Below, in pieces: positions 20,965 to 30,615 of a stretch of DNA of 64,000 bases (positions are counted from its first letter, which is position 1; every line of letters begins with the position of its first letter). Origin of the DNA: Evernia prunastri. Lineage: Eukaryota; Ascomycota; Lecanoromycetes; Lecanorales; Parmeliaceae. Below the pieces are notes generated by a model. The model did no database searches and was not told the DNA's origin. It was given only the letters and a program-made list of their open reading frames with translations. The position numbers and the translations under genes were made by a program. Where the stretch lies: assembly GCA_003184365.1 (NCBI GenBank), contig NKYR01000105.1, positions 1 to 64,000 on the forward strand, read 5' to 3'.

Positions 20965-22038
20965 TTTTTCCCAAATGGTTATCTTGAGTCTAAGTCAAGA
21001 AGAAGTAGCAACATACGACAGGCGTGCTGCCCGAAAAAAGGTTAACCTATGGGAACTTTTACCTAAAACATCCCTTTTTACTTGAGGGAAAAGCTAATTT
21101 TCACTATTAAGTGCTGATGCCTTCTGGTTGATGTCCCTAGACATATACTCACAGAAGTTAAAGAATAGCAGCCATTCAAGTATCGAACGGCGAGTTGCCT
21201 AGAAATACCGATAATTGTCGTACAATCTCTCCAGTGAAGATTTTTTCAATCAAAGTCAAAGATGATTTTCGTAGGTATAATCGGTATTCTTAAGACGATA
21301 GCCAAGAAGAGAGTGTACTAAAAAGGAGATGAACCCATTTTTTGTCAGGCTTTGACTCCATGCATAGATTTACTGTACTCAATTAGCACGCTTTTCCATA
21401 CCCACATTTCATCTGCGGCAGTACGTACTTAAGCTTGTCAAGTAGATACCAGTAAGCACATCATCCATCAATGTAACACTGAGTGGGAATTACAAACTAG
21501 ACACGAATGGTGGGCGAAATAGAATTGAGACTGAAGAAGAGTTAGATAAAGCAACATTCACACTACAGCAATGAACATCTGATTAAGTGATCACATGACA
21601 TGATCTTACGCTTGCGTGTTGTTACTTGGTCGGCTTGGTCAAGTGACGCAGATCCAGTGTCAAAGGGCGGAAGTGCTTCCGCAGGTGGCTTGGCGTCACT
21701 GTCTCAAAATGTACATCTTGGTCATCACTTTCAATCTATCAGATGTTATCTTGACACATCTTAATTTTTTACGTTCTTGGGAGGTCGTGTTAAATAATTG
21801 GCCATCTGTTTCCAGACAGCCGAACTTTTGAAGACGCTTCGAGATATTGATCTCAATGAAGAACGCACGAGTAAATAAAGAAACTTACATCTGAAAAGCA
21901 GCTAGTTTCAATGAAAGAGTATTCCGGAAGCTACAGAAAGTCTTCGGAATCAACCCCGAAGAAGATTTGCTGGCAGGTTTCCTATCCCACGGATTGGCGC
22001 CGTGGGCACAAAATGTCTTGGCATCTCCCACCAAAAAT
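20965..22038. other. Gene-free stretch between rhodopsin-domain gene and piggyBac remnant
   Basis: AT-rich, with no convincing open frame. A perfect 7-bp hairpin (GCGGAAG-TG-CTTCCGC) lies near 21668. I could not identify a piggyBac terminal repeat or a matched TTAA pair. Confidence 0.5.
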
Positions 22039-23271
22039 CTATGTACATGGTATTGCTTCCAAATGCTCCTTCCAACACGCAATATGATTACATATATGAA
22101 TATCACATAGTTTACAGCCATGAGTACTTCTAGGGGCTCGCTGTCGCCGTTTCCTTTTGTCCAAATCCCGTGGTCTGACTGAATTATTTGATAATTCCAA
22201 TAATGGCTTCCTAATTTTGGCTGGATTTGGTACTTTTCTCCCTACATATGAGCATGGTACGCAGTATTTAGGCTTGTCCCCCATACGTTCTAGCCTACCA
22301 TGGTCACGAGCGGGTGCCGGATGTACTCGTGTTGACAGAGACTCTTTGACTGAGCTGGGAAGACCTGTTAATCCCTCGGAATTTTCGAATAATTGATTGG
22401 AAAGTTTGACACGGAACTCCCTGTGACTCCGGTGCTCCCAGGACTCAGCACGGGGTCTCTCCGGAGTACAATGAGCTATTTTATAGCTGTTGACGACGGT
22501 GGTATCCAATAGAAAATGCCACAAGTGGCTTCCAGTTCTTGAAATGTACTCGTTGTGTATTGTAATAACAACGCAATTGATCCGCATTGTCAACCCCGTT
22601 CATGTAATGATTATACATGTTAATAAATTCGGGGATAGGAAGCTCTTTTCGGGCCTGATCTCCAAACATAGCTCTAGAAGTACGTGCATTTGTGGCTGTT
22701 TTTGCTGGTCTTCGACGGAGACGTTTCACTGTTTTCTGATCATTTGAGACAGTGGTCATAAATAACACCACATTTTGGTCTTTTCAGCCAAATTGCATAA
22801 CTTTCCCATCCTCTGATAGACTCCCATACAATTTGCCCCATTCCAGAGCCGAGTTCCACTTGATTCTGAGCTCCAGAATCCTCTCTCCCAGGCCTCGACG
22901 TGGCTCTGCCTGTTCCCGTTGTGCCTTGGTACCCTCCGTGGCCTCTAGATCCTCGCTTTTCGTAGTTGTGACACGCACAGTCCCAGCTGCTCCGAATCCT
23001 TCATAATCAAGCTGTGAGAACAATCGACCTCCCGAGAACAGGTTGTCTAGCCATAGAATATGGAAATAATCTCTAGCAATATCGTCCTGAGTCACCAAGT
23101 CTAGAACAACAGCCTGAGTTCGATTGAATCCCAAGTCATCAGTCCAATAATCGTCCAAATCCTGGGGTCCCTCGCCCCTTTTCTGACCCTTGGCATGATA
23201 CATCCAGTCTAATACATAGCCCTGATTGGCCAGAACCCAAATCTTGAAGCCCTCTGGTGTTGGTTTGCTGG
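22039..23271 (-). pseudogene. piggyBac-type transposase (DDE_Tnp_1_7), C-terminal piece
   Basis: On the minus strand from the N at 23272 the sequence reads the transposase core from SKPTPEGFKIWVLANQGY through the second catalytic Asp region (LWLDNLFSGG) to the third (NGVDNADQLRCYY). A Cys/His-rich C-terminal tail follows (CVPCSYVG ... GCKLCDIHICNHIACW), ending at 22039. Two breaks are visible relative to the neighbouring piece: a TGA where that piece has TGG (about 22790), and a one-base difference near 22510-22520 that shifts frame before the tail. The tail resembles the zinc-binding end of piggyBac proteins. The piece duplicates much of the one at 23273. Confidence 0.85.
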
Positions 23272-23272
23272 N

Positions 23273-24690
23273 GTATTCAATAGAAAATGCCACAGTGGCT
23301 TCCAGTTCTTGAAATGTACTCGTTGTGTATTGTAATAACAACGCAATTGATCCGCATTGTCAACCCCGTTCATGTAATGATTATACATGTTAATAAACTC
23401 GGGGATAGGAAGCTCTTTTCGGGCCTGATCTCCAAACATAGCTCTAGAAGTACGTGCATTTGTGGCTGTTTTTGCTGGTCTTCGACGGAGACGTTTCACT
23501 GTTTTCTGACCATTTGAGACAGTGGTCATAAATAACACCACATTTTGGTCTTTCCAGCCAAATTGCATGACTTTCCCATCCTCTGATAGACTCCCATACA
23601 ATTTGCCCCATTCCAGAGCCGAGTTCCACTTGGTTCTGAGCTCCAGAATCCTCTCTTCCAGGCCTCGACGTGGCTCTGCCTGTTCCCGTTGTGCCTTGGT
23701 ACCCTCCGTGGCCTCTAGATCCTCGCTTTTCGTAGTTGTGACACGCACAGTCTCAGCTGCTCCGAATCCTTCATAATCAAGCTGTGAGAACAATCGACCT
23801 CCCGAGAACAGGTTGTCTAGCCATAGAATATGGAAATAATCTCTAGCAATATCGTCCTGAGTCACCAAGTCTAGAACAACAGCCTAAGTTCGATTGAATC
23901 CCAAGTCATCAGTCCAATAATCGTCCAAATCCTGGGGTCCCTCGCCCCTTTTCTGACCCTTGGCATGATACATCCAGTCTAATACATAGCCCTGATTGGC
24001 CAGAACCCAAATATTGAAGCCCTCTGGTGTTGGTTTGCTGGGAATATTCACAATCTCTTTGGCACGTCCCATAAATCGCTGTATTGTCTCATCAACAGCT
24101 AGATGTGTGCCCGCTTTCCAGTAATTTTTGAAGGTCTGTCGAAGCGTATGGCTTAGGGGTTCCAATTTGTCAAATGTGCTTTCCTTTTGATCAGGGGATA
24201 TGGGCTTTGAGACATGAAGAAATCTGTCTATTTGTTGCCACCTTTTGAGACTAATATGCTTCAAAATCTGCTCATGAACGGCTCCCTTAGGAGGATCCGT
24301 ATTCCAGAATTCTTTGATACCAGACTCCGAATGTAGACCCATCCAAATGGACACCCCTAAGTAGGCTCGAAATTCTTTGACTGTAGTGGGAAACCAAGTA
24401 CGTGTCTCAGGCTTTTCAGGCCCTGGATACAAGAAAGCATACTCATTTGTATGCTGCACGAGTACTTTTAGAGTCTCTTCGCTAAAAAGCAAGCTGAAAA
24501 TAGCATAGGGATTATTGGGAGCAACGGTAGCTGGCAATTGACCCTGGCCATCAGAATATGGCTTGGTGATTTTCGTAGGGATGAACTTAGGCAATGGCCA
24601 TGGCTTTGGGGGAGGTTCTTTTGGGACCTTTGTGGGCTTTGGATCCTGTCTCACATGGTCTAAATCATTTGACACCTTATTGCGAGGCAT
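23273..24690 (-). pseudogene. piggyBac-type transposase, N-terminal and core piece with one nonsense codon
   Basis: It starts at the ATG at 24690 (MPRNKVSN...). An upstream in-frame methionine near 24830 is possible. After a basic, Pro-rich N-terminus come the DDE_Tnp_1_7 core motifs: VSIWMGLHSESG, the first catalytic Asp in LAVDETIQRFMGR, VLDWMYHAKGQ, LWLDNLFSGG and NGVDNADQ. A TAG at about 23884-23886 replaces the CAG seen in the other piece (FNRTQAVV). This is a single C-to-T change, which would stop translation at about two fifths of the protein. Without it the frame is open to the N at 23272. One near-complete transposase could be assembled from the two pieces, so the element may be recently dead or misassembled. 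Confidence 0.87.
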
Positions 24691-25289
24691 GGTATTGTTA
24701 TTAAATAGTGTTATTTGGCTATTTGGAAGACGCGTTGTTTTGATGGTTTTTGGTAGTGGGGCTGTAAGGCTGAACCCCTGAATTTTGTGCCCTGCCAATC
24801 CGTGGGATAGCTTCGAGGTTTTTACCTGATTCATCTTAATACGTTCCTCGACCATGCCCTCGCCGATGGGGTTGTACAAAGCAGGATCTTACCGTCTTCG
24901 ACACCCCGCTCACAACCAAGCAGGTGAATGATCTCGATCGAGGTCATCAACGACACGCCGCGTCATCGCCTCTACTACAACTATACTTTGTAGAGCATGC
25001 ATTGGACCTCAAGCTTCACTCTTGAATCTCAACTCCACCATTGCCTGGCTCGCTTGCTACCGCCAGGGCCTTCATTCTCGGAGTCCTGTGTATTCGACCC
25101 CCGGATTGAGGCTTCCTGATAATGACTCGACTCGCCAGTCAATTCGCAAGTCAAGTCGCCCCGAAAGGTGACGTGAAATTCATATGATTAATCGAAGAAT
25201 ACTATTGCTCCAACACGAAGATTTCGACCCCACAACATCCTACCTCACCCAAATCAAAGTTCTCGACGACTAATAAGTAGACTATCCTA
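24691..25289. other. Stretch upstream of the piggyBac remnant
   Basis: No gene. The sequence around 25010-25140 has the look of a retrotransposon leader ahead of the gag remnant at 25290, but no LTR pair or primer-binding site could be defined. Confidence 0.4.
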
Positions 25290-25592
25290 TGTCTCGGCAT
25301 GACTCTCCCCGAGGACCTCCTGTATTTCTCCAAGGTCTGATCTATGATGCCTGAGACCACGACGGAAAAAGCGAGGAATATGCTTCTGGAGAACGAAAGT
25401 CGACTGAACTTGAATAAGAATCAGAATCGAGTTTCGGTCTACGCAGCACTGAGATCCCCAAAAAAGAGAACCCCGAGGAGAATGGCTATGATGGAGTGTT
25501 TCAATTGCGGAAAGCCCCATGAAGATAAGGAATTTTGGAAGTCACACCCCGAACAGGGCCCGGAGTGGCTGCAAGAGGAGTGTAACCATTGA
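25290..25592 (+). pseudogene. Copia-type gag remnant with damaged zinc knuckle
   Basis: The frame reads LPEDLLYFSKV, a stop, METTTEKARNMLLENESRL-like and then CFNCGKPHEDKEFWKSHPE. This is the usual end of a Copia gag (LPE..., LLxEE.R, CxxCGKPGH...CW), but the knuckle has lost one Gly before His and its third Cys reads Phe. The first methionine (25344) follows the stop. No matching pol was recognised downstream. Confidence 0.5.
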
Positions 25593-26558
25593 GAAAAAAT
25601 GTCGAAAGCGAAAGAGATGTGATGACGATGCTGAGGTATTTTGACGGTTATGGGGAGCTTCTCAGTGATGGCCAGGAAGGCTTGTTGATGACGGCCATGG
25701 AGGACTTGTCTTTGACGGCGGAAAGCGCCGCCTGTTGGGACTTTATTGCATCATGTTTTCGGGTTTGGCCGATCGGAGGCCGACAACAGGCGCTTGTAGA
25801 GAATTATGTAATCTGTATTGTTTATAGTGGAATAATCAGCCCATTTTTTTTCAAGCGTGCATGATTCCAATTGCCGACTCCCCGTGTCCCTGCTACGCGC
25901 CTTTTCCGCGGAAATGTGAAATAGCGCTCCGGGGAATTCCCCAAGGTACAAAGACGTCACACCTCGCTCGGGTGCATGTCAATCGCGAGGCGACAACAAA
26001 CTCGTGTCATCTGCTGCTATCCGTCAAGGATCACGCATTGCCTTTTCTCAATTTTGTGTTCATCATCACAAGCGCGCGCCACAGACAGCAATGGATGCCC
26101 AGACAGGCTTGTGGCGTTAGTCTGCTGCACTGACGGCTCACAAAACCTACGAAGTTCCGCTGGCAAAGGCATTCGCACTGTTTGGGAAAACTCAGAAACA
26201 TTCCCCCCCCCCGCGGTTCGTGGCTGTGTATGATGGTCAAACACTTGTCCGACAGCAGGCCCTGGCGGAAATCGCATGACTTGCGCCTCTGGAAATCCGA
26301 AGCACGGAACAGCGCTCTGGGAAGCGCTTTTGGGGGGAACGGGGGAGGGGGGAAGAAAGACCTGTTTGATCCTAATCCGGGAGAAGTAAGCCAGCATGTC
26401 TTCTTACTCGTCCAAGCGCAACAGAGAGAAGCCTTGATATAAAACGCCATGTGCCCAAGAGAGAGAAAAAATGCAGACCCCAGCAATTACATTCTTCAAT
26501 CGCTTGACCCCTCAGTGCCACCACCCTCGTCCCCTCCCAAACCCACCATCCATTCACA
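25593..26558. other. Gene-free stretch upstream of the secreted-protein gene
   Basis: No convincing gene; possible further Copia debris just after 25593. A TATAAAA box lies at about 26438-26444, about 115 bp before the ATG at 26559, followed by a C-rich leader that is typical of highly expressed fungal genes. Confidence 0.5.
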
Positions 26559-27110
26559 ATGCACACCCTCCTCCCCCTCCTATCCCTCTCCCTCGCCCTC
26601 CTCTCCCCCCCCGCCCTCGCCCTGACCGTCCCCGGAAGCCTCGACCTCACCAACCCAACACCCCCCACCACCACCCCCCCAACAACGAGCGGCGCCCCCC
26701 CCCTCAACGGGACAACCTCCAGCGACCTCAACGGCACCGCCTCCAACGCCAACGCCTTCACCTGCCTCAAGCGCACCGCCCAGACCACGCAGGAGCCCGA
26801 CTTCGCCGACTGCGCCGCCGCGCTCCGCTCCCTGCCGCTGAACGCGGCCGTCGGCGTCTTCTGGAACGCGGGGGAACCGCTGGGGGACTTCCAGCTGCCG
26901 TACTTCGAGACGTACCGGTCGTGCCAGGTCGTCGTGTCGCTGCGGTCGGCGTACGATCGCGTCCGGAGCAGCTGGCTCGCCGTGGCGGTGGCGGCGCTGG
27001 AGCTGAACGCGGCGTGCCAGGGCGTGAGGGCGGCGCCGGGGTTGGGGAGCGCGGTCACCTTTGTTGATGGGTTGCAGACTATGAAGATTGAGCTGAAGGG
27101 GGTGAGGTGA
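26559..27110 (+). CDS. Small secreted protein with four cysteines (183 aa)
   Basis: The protein has a clear signal peptide (hydrophobic residues about 4-20, likely cut after ALA at 20-22). A Pro/Thr/Gly-rich stretch with possible glycosylation (residues 24-62) follows, then a globular part of about 120 residues with Cys at about 69, 85, 122 and 153. The pattern DCxxALRSLP, a GxFQLPYF-type segment and SCQVVVSL...SW is shared, as far as I recall, by uncharacterised secreted proteins of ascomycetes. There is no intron. The coding part is far more GC-rich than its surroundings. The strong opposite-strand open frame is a by-product of that bias. It could act at the cell surface or as an effector; no function can be stated. 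Confidence 0.75.
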   Translation: MHTLLPLLSLSLALLSPPALALTVPGSLDLTNPTPPTTTPPTTSGAPPLNGTTSSDLNGTASNANAFTCLKRTAQTTQEPDFADCAAALRSLPLNAAVGVFWNAGEPLGDFQLPYFETYRSCQVVVSLRSAYDRVRSSWLAVAVAALELNAACQGVRAAPGLGSAVTFVDGLQTMKIELKGVR

Positions 27111-28294
27111 AACTGGCTTTTTGGGCGACGGGGAGGTTTGGGGTTGGAATGGGGATGGGGATGGGGATGGGGGGGTTTTTCGATTAGTGCAGATGGGGAA
27201 GACGATGGGGTGGAATGGTTTGAACGGAGGCTCGGATTACTCGCCTGCATCTCTTCATATTCCCTAAAAGATAGGTAAAAGCCATTATGGCGTTCAGCAG
27301 TGTAACAACTTAATAGTCCCTTGGAAATTTTACATCGCCAGGATCAAATTTTCCCCACCATGTTCTCCCCCCTCCTGACAATGCTCCCGACAGTCCAGAC
27401 GGTTGATGCAAAAGGCCTGAACCGTCTGGACTGAAGCTATATGAACGATCCGAATCCATCCAGCTATCTAAAACCGTCTAAGACTATTTTTTGGAACGGT
27501 CCGGACTAGTCCGAATACTCTCTCTCAAAGCTTCTCAAGCTCCTTTCCTTCATTATACGAACGATAACATATAGACCCCCTTTCTTCATGAATGTAACCA
27601 GTCGCGCTCATAACTTGATAACACTCCGATAGGCTCAATTTGTCTCACTGAATAATGGAAGTAAAATACCACTGTGACGGACCATGGAGAAAATCTTTTC
27701 AGCTTTCGCAGATCATCTTAACGCTGGATGTCATACGCAGTCATCACTTAAACATTTCATTAGGCTGTATGAGGCTGTATGAGGCTCCGTATGATCATTG
27801 CAGGATGCTGAGTCCAGATCGTCTCGGACGGTCCTGTGTCCTACAATTGGGGGCGGACCGTCGGGGAGCATTGCCCGGGGCCTTCCACGTCGGTGCGTCC
27901 AAGATCATACTCCTAAAGATGAGAATCGACCATGGCGCGTCGCAGATTTCCGATATCGGAGCTCTCTACTGGTCTACGGTGGTGCAGGTACTAGTATACG
28001 CGACTCTCCAAAGCAAGCATCGGAGGCTCGGACTCGAGCTCGGAAGAGAGATCTTAGCGCCAGAAACGTTTCTGTGCTTTGCGAATTGCGATAAGGTTTT
28101 GGACCCCTGATCCGAATCCGATGAAAATGTTTAAGTATTTTCTTCAGACGAAATGACGTCGCCTCGATTCAAAGTTCCGGGGGGGATTAAAAGCGTCGTG
28201 CCCTTCTCATCCGGTCTTTGATCGAGCATCTATTTCCTACACAATATATATATCTATATATATTCCTTAGTGAGAAATTCTGCATTCAGCTACA
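27111..28294. other. Gene-free stretch with simple repeat, hairpin and TATA tract
   Basis: Just after the secreted-protein gene lies a GGGGAT run (about 27145-27176). A perfect 14-bp inverted repeat (CAGTCCAGACGGTT) is at 27391-27433, and related ACCGTCT/ACGGTCC words recur to about 27510. A TATATATAT tract at about 28247-28265, some 30-50 bp before the ATG, is the likely core promoter of the next gene. A 151-codon frame at 27655-28110 shows no known features. Confidence 0.55.
27391..27433. repeat. Perfect 14-bp inverted repeat (hairpin)
   Basis: CAGTCCAGACGGTT at 27391-27404 pairs with AACCGTCTGGACTG at 27420-27433 across a 15-base loop. It may be the end of a small inverted-repeat element or a structure in the 3' end of a transcript. 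Confidence 0.7.
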
Positions 28295-29699
28295 ATGACA
28301 GCAGGACCAGAAGCTCGTTATGAATCCGACAATGTCTCTCCCACGCCTCTTGGGAAGCCACTCGAATTCGCATTCAGCGGCAAGACAGCCCCGAACAGAT
28401 TGTACGCTCCTGTGCCGCTTTCAATTTCAAACCAGCAGTGGCTAATCGGTCAATAGTCTCAAGGCCGCAATGACAGAGCGCATCTCGTCATGGGATCCCA
28501 AGAACTTCAGCAAGCGCGGCATCCCCTCGGACAACCTCATCAACGTCTACAAGCGGTGGGGCGAAGGCCAACTCGGCACGATCCTCACCGGCAACATCAT
28601 GATTGAACTCGACCAGCTCGAAGCCGCCGGCAACCCCATCATACCTCGGACGGAAGAACCAAAGGGCGAGCGCTTCGACGCCTTCAGGAGGCTCGCGGCG
28701 GAGAGCAAGGCGCACGGCAGCCTGTGCGTCGGTCAGGTCAGCCACCCCGGCCGTCAAGTGGCCGAAAACATCCAACCGGACCCCGTCTCGGCCAGTGACG
28801 TTCAGCTCGAGGGCGACGTCATGGGGATGACTTTCGCAAAGCCTCACCCGGCGTCGTCAGAGGAGATTGAGCGCATCATCGAAGGCTTCGCCCACGCGGC
28901 GGAGTATCTGCACGCCGCGGGCTATGACGGGATCGAACTCCACGGCGCTCACGGATATCTGCTCTCCCAATTCCTCGCCACGACCACCAACAAACGGACC
29001 GACCAGTACGGAGGCTCGCTCGCGAACCGCTCACGGATCATCATGGAAATCGCTCAACGCATCCGCAAGCGCGTACCCGAATCGTTCATCCTCAGCATCA
29101 AGATCAACAGCGTCGAGTTCCAAAAAGGCGGCTTCGACACGGAAGAGTGCAAAGAGCTCTGCGCCGCGCTCGAAGCCAACCGGTTCGACTTCGTCGAGCT
29201 GAGCGGAGGCACGTACGAGGAGCTTGCGTTCATGCACAAACGGGACAGCACCAAGAAGAGGGAAGCTTTCTTCCTGGACTTCGCCAAGACCATTGTGCCC
29301 GCCCTCACCAAGACGAAGACGTACATCACCGGCGGCTTCAAGACGGTCGGCGCCATGGTCAACGCGCTGAACACCGTGGACGGCGTCGGCTTGGCTCGTC
29401 CCGTGTGCCAGGAGCCGAGGTTGTGCGCCGACATCCTGAGCGGCAAGGTCAGAGGCGCGATCAAGCAGCGTCTGGACGAGAACAACTTCGGTCTCACCAA
29501 CGTGGCTGCCGGCAGCCAGATCCGCATGATCGGCAAGGACCAAGAGCCGATTGATTTGAGCAAAGAGGAGAACGAGCAGGCGTTCATGAAAGATATGGGG
29601 CACTGGAGTGATCTCATGGCTCATGACACCGGCATGTACTCGTTCGGGTATATTGACATCGAGAGCATCAAGCCGCACCCCTATGGCGTTGCCTATTAG
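28295..29699 (+). CDS. Old Yellow Enzyme family NAD(P)H:flavin oxidoreductase, 449 aa
   Basis: This is an FMN-dependent ene-reductase of the NADH:flavin oxidoreductase/NADH oxidase family; such enzymes reduce activated C=C bonds of small molecules using NAD(P)H. There are two exons, 28295-28401 and 28457-29699, with a 55-bp intron that joins NRF-LKAAMTERISSW. A TIM-barrel fold is indicated by LKAAMTERIS and GTILTGNIMIE near the N-terminus. The signature HGAHGYLLSQFLATTTNKRT, with YGGSLANRSR after it, follows in mid-protein, and GGFKTVGAM and GVGLARPVCQEP lie towards the C-terminus for flavin phosphate binding. Length is usual for the fungal cytosolic subgroup. Strong GC bias creates long shadow frames on both strands. 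It converges with the gene at 29977. Substrate unknown. Confidence 0.93.
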
Positions 29700-29976
29700 G
29701 TTGTGACATGGTAGACACTATGGTGACGACCTCTGTACATGAAGTGTAGCGGTTTTTGTACATAGATTCTGCGGGGTAGACGAATAAAATGCGACAAAAG
29801 TTCGGGGTTTTCGGTTATCCTCTTGTCGTATCATAGCTCGTTGGATGGGCGTGCACGGTTGCAGTTGAAGCCTGTAGCTTGGCCGCAGTTCTTAACCCTC
29901 GTTCGAGACCCGTAACCCCCGTAGACTGGTATAGCCTCATCCGAGATACCGAGGACGATTGATTGTAGACATTCCT

Positions 29977-30615
29977 TCATCCCTTCTCTTCTTTCCCCTC
30001 ACCCATCTCCCCCACATCCAACGCGACCAAGAACCTACTCACGCAATTATAAGCCGCCACCGTCGCCGTGACCTCCACCACGCCCCGCTCGTCGAAGCAC
30101 CCCCTCAGCTCGCCGAATATCTCCTCGCTCACTTTCACCCCGACGGTCATGGCGTCCGTGTACGCGAGCACGGCCCTCTGCCTCCCGTCCAAGCCCCCCC
30201 ACTCCTCACCCCGCGTGTCGTCTTCCCCTCCCTCAGCCACCACCGCCGCCTCCGCCTCCCCACCGCACCCCCACCCCCGCCACGCCTTCCGTTGTCCGAC
30301 CTCCTCCACCGCGCGTTCGCCCACCCCAGCCTCCCGCAGCAGCGGGACGTGCTGCGCCCATTCGTAGTTGGCGCCGTTCAGTGCCGCGACGCGGCAGATG
30401 CAGAGCTCGCGGATGTCAGCGGGGAGGCCGGTCTGGGTGCGGACGGAGCCGAGGAAGGAGGACCAACCTGAGGCGACGGGGGGGGAGTGCAGGAGGGTGA
30501 GGTCGAGGGGTTGCAGGGGGTGGGGGGAGCGGCGGGCGGCGAGTTGGGCGTACGCCGCGGCAGTCGAGGGGGAGGAGGAGGAGGGAGGGTCGTGGGGCGT
30601 GTAGGGGAGACGCAT
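29977..30615 (-). CDS. Carboxymuconolactone decarboxylase/AhpD-like protein, 212 aa
   Basis: This is an all-helical AhpD-like fold of the carboxymuconolactone decarboxylase family. The fungal members are mostly uncharacterised; some act in detoxification or small-molecule metabolism. The start is the first ATG, at 30615; the open frame extends upstream only through a GTG. The segment LPADIRELCICRVAALNGANYEW with QHVPLLREAG is the family core, and VLAYTDAMTVGVKV and VEVTATVAAYNCVSRFLVAL-like segments form the second half. The redox CxxC of true AhpD is replaced by a single Cys in ELCICR. A Gly/Glu-rich insert lies in the middle (GGEAEAAVVAEGGEDD). There is no intron. The 3' end lies 277 bp from the 3' end of the oxidoreductase gene. 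Confidence 0.82.
   Translation of the reverse strand: MRLPYTPHDPPSSSSPSTAAAYAQLAARRSPHPLQPLDLTLLHSPPVASGWSSFLGSVRTQTGLPADIRELCICRVAALNGANYEWAQHVPLLREAGVGERAVEEVGQRKAWRGWGCGGEAEAAVVAEGGEDDTRGEEWGGLDGRQRAVLAYTDAMTVGVKVSEEIFGELRGCFDERGVVEVTATVAAYNCVSRFLVALDVGEMGEGKEEKG

Noticed and set aside
26372..27250. 292-codon minus-strand frame over the secreted-protein gene
   Set aside because: A shadow caused by the GC-rich third positions of the plus-strand gene, which has a signal peptide and promoter.
27655..28110. 151-codon open frame
   Set aside because: No domain, signal or repeat recognised; it lies in the upstream region of the oxidoreductase gene.
28488..29678. Long antisense frames in the Old Yellow Enzyme gene
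   Set aside because: They mirror the codon bias of the real gene and carry no domains.
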